Source: Rhizophagus irregularis
Lineage: Eukaryota; Glomeromycota; Glomeromycetes; Glomerales; Glomeraceae
DNA length: 64,000 nt
Direction of reading: 5' to 3'
Assembly: GCF_026210795.1 (NCBI RefSeq)
Contig: NC_089447.1
Coordinates: 2,048,501-2,112,500 of the forward strand
Shown here: one piece after another, positions 24,801-34,070 of the stretch
How positions within the stretch are numbered: position 1 is the first letter of the stretch
Layout: each line of letters starts with the position of its first letter
The notes under the pieces: generated by a model
Databases searched by the model: none
What the model was told of the DNA's origin: nothing
The model's input: the letters and a program-made list of their open reading frames with translations, nothing else
Made by a program: the position numbers and the translations under genes

Positions 24801-26363
24801 CTAGTTAGATTTTTTTGGAGATAAAACATTCCGTAATTCGTTTATTCGAACATCAGCCTTAGACAAAAAATGATTAAATGTTAACAATAGATCACAATAT
24901 AAACCAAAGATATAATATTTGATTCATACCAATTGTTCCTCATTTTTTTTCGCTGGGTCAAAGGGAACGCTACAATTAACGATTCCTTCCAATGTAATAT
25001 GCCAGCCGGGTCTTCTTTTAGCCAACTCTTCAGCAGTTTTATTAACTATTGATTTCCCATCGCCAGTAATCCAAGCACAATACCATCGATGTTCTAGTTC
25101 AGTATCAAACTTAAGATCAAGTGATACCATTATGTTATCATTAACATTGCTATCACTAGTATCCTCCGCAGTCTGTTTATTATTATCTTCATTATCCCCT
25201 TTGTCCTGTTGTTGGATTTCTCTCTGTTTTGCTATATTCCGATAATTAAATAATGCGCATTTACGAAAACAGAAAGGACACTTTAGCATATCTAAGCCGT
25301 CAATTAATTCATATTCCCATCTAAATAACGACAAACACCCCGCAGCTGCTAAAATGTCTCGTTCAACTGTCTTTGACTCTTGAGGCATCACAGAGATTAT
25401 AGTTTCTATAAACTCCTCAGTCTGGTTGAAAAGGTCAGAATTTGCTATGCTTCAAATGAAACACTTAATCATTGAAAAAATGACTTACTAATTCTGTCTT
25501 TATAATCGGTAATTTGTCGTTTAGTTGTATTAAAGACAATGTACGTGCCTGAAATTCTTTCAAAATCTCTACATGGACGGAAAGTGGTATCTTGTATATA
25601 TAATCTAAGTTGTAAATATACAACAAATTAAAAATTCGGTACAAAAATATATATTATTTCTGAATTAAAATTATTAAAATTTGACTTTCAAACCATCGCA
25701 ATGACGCTCACGCCATGGACAAGTAATTGAGTGTGCACTGGTCAATCCTTTGTGATATTGTTCTATCAAACGCTCCTCTATAAAAGCAGAAAAAAAGGTT
25801 AGCAGATTAACTATTTCAAAAATAAATAAATAAAGTGTGTTATACCTAATTCAATATCGGGTACTATTTTCACTAACATACATTCACCACAATATTCACA
25901 TTTGAGCCAATCTTCACCAATATTAATCCAGCCATATTTTGCGCATTCTACGGGACTTAAAAGATCCGGTTTAACAAACCAGGTTGAATCGTATAAAATA
26001 TTAAGAATCATTAATTTATATCATTCTATTATTTTTTATAAATTGATTTTTAAAGGATATCATAAAAGTCGCAAGCCGACGCATAAAATCATTTTTATCT
26101 ATTGGATTATATAATATTTTTGTTTTATCTGGTGAAGTAGATTCGTCATTTGGGGCGAGTTTGATCTGTTTTATTCTAGAAAAAGAATAAGAAAAAATCG
26201 AAAGAATAAATATAGCAGATAAAAAAACAATTTTTGGATACCTTGGTCCGGATGTTATTTCAGACTGACCAGATTTACTATGGTTTTTCGATTCTCCAGT
26301 AGTACTTTCAAGCAAAGCAGAAAATGCTCTTTTAGTGGCCTTTATTAACTCTTTATCTGCCAT
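24801..26363 (-). CDS. ZC3HC1/NIPA-Rsm1-type zinc-finger protein (379 aa)
   Basis: Seven exons sum exactly to 380 codons: 26363-26242, 26175-26061, 25990-25846, 25777-25694, 25590-25489, 25444-24930 and 24857-24801. The C3HC zinc-finger domain begins RRLATFMDSTWFVKPDLLSP, continues CAKYGWINIGEDWLKCEYCG and ends HSITCPWRERHCD. The Rsm1-like second domain has CLSLFRWEYELIDGLDMLKC and CPFCFRKCALF. Family members are NIPA/ZC3HC1 in animals, Rsm1 in fission yeast and Pml39 in budding yeast, linked to the nuclear pore basket and mRNA export/quality control. The second intron has no GT or AG ends: it runs ATATCC...TTTATAC, and removing it restores the conserved spacing between RRLATF and W-x-x-K-P. 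The last 19-codon exon (ADVRINELRNVLSPKKSN) extends an otherwise early-stopping frame. Confidence 0.92.
25991..26060 (-). other. Probable U12-type AT-AC intron (70 bp)
   Basis: On the minus strand the intron starts ATATCCTTT and ends TTTTATAC, with GATTCTTAATA about 10 bases before the 3' end as a branch-point candidate. No GT dinucleotide lies between the end of one coding block and the start of the next, so a normal intron cannot be drawn. Excision is in phase 0 and joins ...LATFM to DSTWFVKP. Confidence 0.85.
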
Positions 26364-26444
26364 AATATAGTATTTACTTATCGAGTTATGACTGTATATA
26401 CGTGTAAAGTCATGTGATCCGATTCAAATTAATGACGCGTTTTA

Positions 26445-26900
26445 CAGTCAAACCTCTGTACCGAGATAATCTATAATAAAAAACCGCGTTGTATCGATAT
26501 TGTATATAATTTCGCGATGTAACGTATACCGATACTTTTTCTTGGTGACTTGGTCCCTTTATAGTAGCATATATTAAGATGTACTGATATTTTAGCTACA
26601 CTAGTATTAATTCGGGCCAGTACTATAAAGTTGGACCAAGTAAAAGATTTAATTTGAACCCTTGCGGTTTATTTTGCCGAAATTTGATTATTTTGGCCCA
26701 TTAATCGGGTGGCATTTGCTCCGCATTATGAATTACTCGTAATATATTCAATGTATTGATATTTTTTTCTATCGGTATCAAAGGTCTGACTGTCCGCTAG
26801 TCTGATAATAGACGTGATTTACAGTAATTGTGTACCGATAATTCAATGTACCGATACTTTTTCCCTAAAACAACCTCTTCGGTACATAGAGGTTGGACTG
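26445..26900. mobile_element. TA-flanked Tc1/mariner-type MITE (456 bp)
   Basis: The left end is CAGTCAAACCTCTGTACCGA and the right end is the inverted form (GGTACATAGAGGTTGGACTG); the ends match over about 20 bp with small differences. A TA stands immediately outside each end (26443-26444 and 26901-26902), as expected for a TA target-site duplication. Internal copies of GTACCGATACTTTTT occur. There is no ORF, so it is non-autonomous. It lies in the upstream region of the ZC3HC1-like gene. Confidence 0.85.
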
Positions 26901-27426
26901 TACCTGGGGACTATGCAAGAAAAATTATAATAATATGGAGTCCTAATAATTATAGAGAAAATAGTTCTCTTAATATCATGAAGTTGCGAGACTAATTTCA
27001 CTTGAGCCTAGTTTCGAAATTTGCTTAATGTATACTCTTGGGAAAGTTGTGTTTTATCATCTATATCCATCTGTTATTTTTAATAAGTAAAAAACTCAGG
27101 TAGTCGTCATTGTGCTCAGCCATTAATGCCAACTAACTAATATACTGATATGTATAATACTCAAATTAAATTATGATGCGAAAACATTAAAAATTAAAGA
27201 TTAATTATAATAAAATTGAGTTTATTATCAGTGATAAGAAAGAAAACTTCATTTTTTTATTGTAGGATTTAACATAAGCCACTTAAAAGATTGTGTTAAT
27301 CATAATAAAAAAAAATTATGAAGAGTTACTCAATGATCAAATCGATTATCTTCTTATTTCATGATTAAAACCTATTAACAAAAATATTTAGTATTTAAGC
27401 CGGTTTTTTCGGCAATAATAAATCGA

Positions 27427-28197
27427 TTAAAGTACATACTTGGCAAATTTTTTTGATCCCTTTTGTATTTTTTTCTGAACTTTAAGGACATTAAAGCGTA
27501 CGGTCTTGGAAAGAGGTCTATTATAAGCCAAATAAATGACAAAATTTTTTTTTAATAGAAATTTAGTCATTTCCTATCAACTGTATAAATAATAGCGTAT
27601 GTCCTAGCAAAGTCAATAACATTATAATAAATTTACTTACCGGCACTGTCCCATAGTCACCGTATCGCCGGGCTAAATTATCGACAAAAATATGTTAATA
27701 AAGAATAAAAAATTTCCAAAGTACCTCTAATAAATACCTGAACACCAATAAATGCTGGCGATAAATGAGCAGCCACATTCCTATGACGTTTTTCATAACG
27801 GTTGTACTTTTTAATATAATGCAAATATTCCCGACGGACAATGATAGTCCTTTTCATTTTTGTAGAAACCACAACTCCGTTCAAAATACGACCACGTATG
27901 GATACCATGCCAGCCCAGGGACATTTTTTGTCTATATAATGTCCCTCAATGGCCTCTTTTGGTGTCTTAAAACCGAGACCTACATCCTTATACCAGCGAG
28001 TATTCTTTTTCTTACTTTTACCCTTCGTAATTAATTTGGCACTTGTGAAAATATTGGGTTGTTTTTGAAAAGCCCTTTCGATCTGATTAAAATTTTATCA
28101 TATAATATCAGTTACATTATTTATAACATTAGCATTATCCCACAAGCATTATCTCAATTTATGATTAAACGGTAAACAAGCATACTTGTTCAGACAT
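27427..28197 (-). CDS. RPS11: 40S ribosomal protein uS17 (RPS11), 159 aa
   Basis: Four exons give an exact 160-codon frame: 28197-28186, 28082-27738, 27672-27641 and 27517-27427. The first exon encodes only MSEQ. The core has [39 protein letters not shown] and [20 protein letters not shown], then [19 protein letters not shown], all diagnostic of eukaryotic uS17. It is a small-subunit ribosomal protein contacting 18S rRNA. Length is normal for the family. Very short first exons are common in ribosomal protein genes. Confidence 0.98.
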
Positions 28198-29134
28198 GTT
28201 GCTTAAAAGTCCCTTAAGAACAGGCCACAGAACGATTTTGTAGAAAAAGATTGATCGAAAGAAGTTTTTTCTGATAATTATTTGAGAGTAATTTGCAATT
28301 TGATTGGATGATCAAAAAAATTGTACATCGCAATTTTGATTGGATGTTATTTGAGCTAAGATACTGCTATACAGTATAATTTTGACCAGAATTAAACTTA
28401 AGTACCAGAATTAAGGGTATTAATCGAAAGTAAAATTTTTATATCTAGCAAAATACCTGTCTTTTAAAGTAGTACACTTAAAAATGCAATGCTAGATGGT
28501 AATTTATTCTTTCAAGTTGAAGTACATTGGATATTCCAATTATAATTCAATCTGATTAAACTATTAATATAAGTTTTAAGTTTTAATTAAAATATTGATA
28601 TAAAATTAAAAAATTTTATACAAAAATTATATATTGTATAAAAATTAATAAAAATCAAAAAAGAGATTTTTTTGAAAAAATTTTTTGCACCAATTTTATT
28701 ATAAAATAACAATATAAGTTGTTTTAAAGTAAAGTTGCAGGTGAAATTTACAAATTTAAACAACTATTTAAATTGAAACTATTTAAACAGTTTTGCTAAA
28801 AAATATTTAAAAATAAAAATTGCAAAATATATTAAATATAACAAATTATGAAATTTTATTTAAACAATTTTATTATTATATAAATAATATAATAATTTTA
28901 TTGTTTAATTTTTTTTTATTAACTATAATACATTTGTTAGTTTATTAAAACTAGTTTATTAAACAAAAAATACAAAATATTGCCAAATAAAAGTATTGCT
29001 ATAATTCTAACATTATTAACTAATAAACTATCTGTTATATTTTAAAATATCTGATATGTATACTATCAGATAGACAGGTTGTATCAGTGAGTAGTAAATG
29101 TATAAATATCATATTCTTAGCTAAATGGCCTCAC
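28198..29134. other. AT-rich intergenic DNA
   Basis: The first 150 bp is probably the RPS11 promoter. The remainder is AT-rich with many poly-A/T stretches and no coding signal. Confidence 0.6.
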
Positions 29135-29591
29135 GTCTTTATTTTTGTTTCGTTTTTCTTGTCGCTTGGCAGGTCCCCTGTTAGGGTTATTGCCAGCCTT
29201 TTTATTACCTTTGGGAGGCATTTTAATAGTAAAATAAGAGATGTGTTAATACGAAGAGTAAAAATTTCTTCCGCAAAATTTTTGACCAAGGATCTACAAG
29301 AAAGAGTTGGCAGATCAGGATCTAAGTCACACTTTCGGCAGATTGGTCCATTTTTCAGGGGCTCAAAAAATTGTTTTTTGTAAATATCTCGGCATCCAGT
29401 AGTCCAATTTTGATGAAATATTTTTTAAATTGTAGAGCTAAATGAGAGCTACAAAATAAAAAAAAAGTTCATTAAAATTGAATTACTGGATGTTGAGATA
29501 TTTACAAAAAACGATTTTTTGAGTTTCAGCAAAAAGGGGTGTTTTTGGCCAAAAGTCCATTATGACCTTTATATTAGATATCCGGGGTCCT
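29135..29591 (-). mobile_element. Solitary 5' end of the retroelement seen at 1-1841
   Basis: Nearly identical to 1388-1841, including the first about 28 codons of ORF1 (MPPKGNKKAGNNPNRGPAK, start at 29222) and the hairpin. It ends on the outer side at exactly the same base (AGGACCCCGGATATC, read on the minus strand). The homology stops abruptly at about 29135 inside ORF1. No target-site duplication is visible around it. Confidence 0.85.
29362..29523. repeat. Second copy of the retroelement 5' hairpin
   Basis: Arms correspond to those at 1613-1773, with a few more mismatches (for example near 29419 and in the GAATTACTGGATGTTGAG arm). The loop again contains GAGCTAAATGAGAGCTAC. Confidence 0.85.
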
Positions 29592-29954
29592 GGTAAACTG
29601 ATGTAAATATTAAAGACCTATTATATCCAATAGTCTAAAAGTCTTATTTATATATTACATAAATGTTATTTATGTTATATAACTATTATATGCTTATCTT
29701 TAATTAATCTATCTTTAATTATATCTAGTATAAGAAATAATATTAATATTAATGTATTTTCTATTACTGGCAAAATTATTTATAATATAATTTATTTTAT
29801 TCATCATTACTATTGTAAAAAATACTTTAAAAAGAATTATTTACTTATTAAAATAAGCATAATCATAATTCCCAATATTATAATATGAGTAAAAAGTTTA
29901 GTATATTATAAATATTTGTTTAAATACTAACTTCTTATTTAAAACAAAAAAAAA

Positions 29955-31160
29955 AATATGTAAAAGCAATCAAATATTTCCAACTTATAAAAAATCCTTT
30001 AATTGAAAAGTTTAAAGATCTGCAACAAATTATTGATTCCAATTCATATCACTTTTTTAAAGTATTTGAAACTAATTATGAAACTGGAGAACATAAAATT
30101 TTTGTAAAAGATCTCAAATAAAGATCGTTAACTGTAAGTATTTCTTTCTATTTGTTATGTTTTGTTATTTTAATTTGATATTAATACTATTTTGATTAAG
30201 TTATGCATATTATTATACAATTATATATATTAACAGATATTAACTAATTAAGATCTGAATAAGAAAATATGCACATGTCGAAAAGTGAAAAATCAGGCAT
30301 CAATCAGTCACCAATCAGGCAATTTGCTAACTTTTGATTCACTGATCAGAAAAGGATGAAATATAGCTTATTGGAATTATTTCAACAAGACGAATCTAAT
30401 GGTAGTAAAATAGCATTTTTAGGATTATTAGTTAATAAAAAATTAAATAAAATATAAATAATATATTTTATTTTTATATTTTACTTAATTTCTCATCAAG
30501 TATTAATACTAGAAATGCGATTTTACTATCATTAGATTCATCTTGTTGAGACGATTCCAATGAGCTATATTTCATCTTTTTCTGATTACTGGATCAAAAG
30601 TTAGCAAACTGCCTAATTGGTAACAATATTTAGTAAAAATACCAATCAGTCACCAATTAGTTACCAATTAGTTACCAATCAGCTACTTGATTGGTAACTG
30701 ATTGGTAACTGATTGATGCCTGATTTTTCACTTTTTGACCTGTGATGTGAATGAATGATTGAACCTAATGATTTTAATGAAAATGAAATTTCAGTGCTTT
30801 TATTAGTACAATCTTGGATTTGTACTATATACAAGAGCCATTTAAGAGATGCAGTTTTTAAGGCCTATAATTTAAATAATAAAACCAGCAATTAGAACAA
30901 CAGGATGAATTGGAAGATCTGAAATAACCAAATACATATAATGTGACTAATATTTTGACTAATTTATTAAAAATATATGAAGATGATAATGAATATGATG
31001 CAAATATTGGAAAGGAAGGAAAAGAGAAGAAAGGAGAAGAGGAGGTAGTAGTAAAGGAGGTGAAGAAAAGGTGGAAGAAGTTTTATTAACTAGTAACAAC
31101 AACCAATCTAAGAATCAATATTCTAATAATAATTATTTGAAAATAGATGATTGATTTTTT
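29955..31160 (+). pseudogene. Decayed coding fragments of an unknown gene
   Basis: About 29958-30119 is an ATG-less open stretch of some 54 codons (YVKAIKYFQLIKNPLIEKFK...) ending at a TAA. Further traces lie at about 30768-30895 (NENEISVLLLVQSWICTIYK) and 30960-31090 (acidic/Lys-rich NILTNLLKIYEDDNEYDA...). They sit on both sides of the foldback element at 30278-30740, which has probably inserted into the old gene. No family is recognised, and the pieces may not belong together. Confidence 0.25.
30278..30740. mobile_element. Foldback element with long inverted-repeat arms
   Basis: The left arm starts AAAGTGAAAAATCAGGCATC and its complement ends the element at about 30735. After 25 perfect terminal bases the arms match again over about 130 bp (from GCTAACTTTTGAT through ATGAAATATAGCT to CTAATGGTAGTAAAAT), meeting near 30440-30500. 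The right arm carries an extra block (30640-30713) that is itself palindromic, built from ACCAATTAGTT / AACTGATTGGT repeats. No ORF is present. Confidence 0.85.
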
Positions 31161-31428
31161 ACATTTAGAATATTTTTTTTAATTAAACTAATAAAATTTA
31201 AAATATAATTAATATAATTAGCAAAATTACCAGTGATAACAATTACTGCTAGTGAATTTAATGAACTATTAATAATAATATTAAAAACTATGTAGGTAAT
31301 TTATATTACATAAATGAATAAAATAGATGATCTTAAACTTGCAGTACTTATAGCTTAAGATAGAAAAGATAGGAAAAATCTTTTATAAATACACTGTTTT
31401 TAAGGTTGGTTAATATCTCTGGTAAAAT

Positions 31429-33277
31429 TTAAACTTGTGATTTTTGTTGTAATTTATAATAATATTGCTCTGCCTCATCAATACAAGTAACATTAGATTT
31501 AAGTTTATTAATAGTTTCTTGATATTCATCTTCTTCTAAACTATCATAAACTATACCACCACCTATATAATAAAAAAAGAAGTTAAAAGATAAGCTAAAA
31601 ATGATAATAACAAATTCTTTTTGACATATAACAAACCTGCTTGAAGATATGCAACACCATCTTTAAAGAGCATAGTACGGATTGTTAAACAAGTATCAAT
31701 TGAATTTGAAAAATCAAAATGACCAATAGCTCCAGCATAAACCCCTCTCTTTTCTTGTTCAAGTTCTGCAATAAGTTCCATTGCCCTAATCTTTGGAGCA
31801 CCAGAAACAGTACTAGCTGGAAAGATGGATCTAAATGCATCAAATCTATTCTTTTCAGGTCGAAGTTTACCGGATACTTGACTTACAATATGCATTACAT
31901 GGCTAAATTTTTCAATTTGCATCAATGAATCAACCTTAACAGTCTCTGGTTGGCAAACACGATTGACATCATTTCTTCCAAGATCGACTAACATGATATG
32001 TTCTGCTCTTTCCTTTGGATCATTAAGCAATTCCTTAGCAAGCTTTTCATCCTCTAAAATAATCACATGCATACATTAATATTACATTATTGAAATCAAC
32101 CAAAGAATAATAAATACCTTCTTGTGTTTTTCCACGTTTACGGGTACCAGCAATAGGATGAGTATATACCATATCATTTTCTACTTTTACTAAAAGTTCT
32201 GGTGATGCTCCAACGATTTGATAATCTTTGAAATCTAAATAAAACATGTAAGGTGATGGATTGAGTGTACGTAAATGTCGATAAACATTAAAGGGATGTA
32301 AATTAGTGGGCCGTGCAAGTCTTTGAGATGGAACAGCCTGAATAATATCTCCATTCTTTATGTGCTTTTTTAACCGTGTTACAAAACCCTCATAACCTAT
32401 CTTGCCAACATTAGATGTACAGGATTGATTCAAATGGATTTCTCCCTGTGGTACTGATGGTATATGATCCGTTTGCAATAAATTTAATACATGCTGTATT
32501 TTCTCAACTGTCTTGCGATATTGATATTCAATAACTTTTGGGTCTGTGGAATTGCTACGATAATGTGATACAACATTTAATAATTGGTAAACGTGATCAA
32601 AGATGACCAATGTATCGCAAAGTAAGAAAAAAGAATCTGGTAATCCAAATGGATCATTCAACTCGCGTGCTGTACGTGGTTCAAAGTGTTTTACACAATC
32701 ATATGCAATATATCCAATCGCTCCACCTGTATTTAAAAATATATAAGAGATATATATATATCAAATTTGTTAAATCTAACTTTAAAGTTAAATACAATAA
32801 TTACCTGTAAATGAAGGAATTCCGGGAACAGGAACGAATTTGATATTTTTAAATTCTTCCTCTAAAGCAATAAGAGGATCACCTTTGATAGCTTCATTTT
32901 CGCCTGTCTTCAGTATTTTGTAAGGATCTAAATTGGGCACAAATAAGATTAATTTAATTTAATGCAAAAAAAAGGTTATTTTATTGTTTGCATTACCTGA
33001 ACCAAGAAAAGAATAATGCCCTATTTTTTCACCTCCAACTATAGATTCAAATAAAAAAGAAAACTGGCTTTTAGCTGAAATGCGCAAGTAAGCAATTACA
33101 GGTGTAAGTAAATCTGCTGGTATTTGGGCACAAATAGGAATTGTGTTTCCTTGGGAAGTTTTGATAATTTCTTGAATTTCTTGAAGCGAAGGTTTTAAGA
33201 CATACTATTAATAAAAGTCAAAAATTATAAATTATTAATAACATTCAAAAAAAGTTGAACCTTAAAGAACATACCAT
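31429..33277 (-). CDS. TRP2: Anthranilate synthase component I (497 aa)
   Basis: Six exons sum exactly to 498 codons: 33277-33275, 33204-32997, 32927-32805, 32726-32118, 32053-31637 and 31562-31429. It converts chorismate, with glutamine-derived ammonia, to anthranilate, the first committed step of tryptophan synthesis. The N-terminal domain has [19 protein letters not shown], the place of the tryptophan feedback-binding LLES-type motif. The catalytic chorismate-binding domain shows [51 protein letters not shown] and GAIGHFDF. The start exon contributes only the ATG before GTATGT. No glutamine amidotransferase is fused or adjacent, so component II must be encoded elsewhere. PabB is an alternative, but the overall pattern is TrpE. 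Confidence 0.96.
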
Positions 33278-33956
33278 TCTTGCGAAAAGTCCTAAGGTCT
33301 ACGACCAAAGCTTAGACTCGTTAATATTTATACAGATTTGATCGTATAATGATAAGCACCCCGAATTGATGGGTTAACCATTATCAAAATCCAAACCCGG
33401 ATCAACAACATTTGTTACAAAATGGTTTCAGGGCCAAGATGAATTTTGTGTTGAAAAGTAAATTTTGCTAAATAAAATTACTAAGCAGATAATGCCGACC
33501 TTTATTTTTCCAGTAAAAAAGGTGGGATAAAATATTCGTTAAATTCTTTAAAATAATCTAAAAGCCGTTAAAATTAGGCATGATTACGGGGTGATCGAAT
33601 ACTATATAATTTATACTCTATTTCTAGTGATAATTAATAAATTAATTAAAATTTGTACGGAGCGTAACACGAATAGATCATGTGACCAGTAACTGATATA
33701 ATACTAAACCACTTATTTAAACTGATTTGATTAGGTATTCACGTATACTATTAGTCAGGCATGTAAATGCTCCCATGCTTTTATTTGTAATAGTTTTAGT
33801 TCTACCACTCTTTTAGTAATAAAATAAATAAATAAGTTTTGATTACCGTAGGTGATTTTTCAGGGGTTCACTTTATAGAGTATTGAGGTTTGTACCGATG
33901 TGAAATGCCGGAACACATGAAATAGTATATGAAACTAAATAAAGAGAGAAAAAAAA

Positions 33957-34070
33957 TCCCCGCTACGCGGGAGACAAAGCTATCAGAAAAGCTTTAAGCG
34001 CACCTTGGCCCTTGGGTGCCATTTGAGGGGGTGAAGAACCGCAAGCTCAAGCCCCTGTCCCCCACATCTG
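33957..34070. other. GC-rich island with serial hairpins
   Basis: In a background of about 25-30% GC this segment is about half GC or more. It holds CCCGC-TAC-GCGGG (33959-33971), AAAGCT...AGCTTT (33976-33995), GCACC...GGTGC (34000-34019) and GGGGG...CCCCC (about 34027-34062). No good ORF, tRNA or known small RNA is recognised. It could be a structured RNA or the end of a mobile element. Confidence 0.6.
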
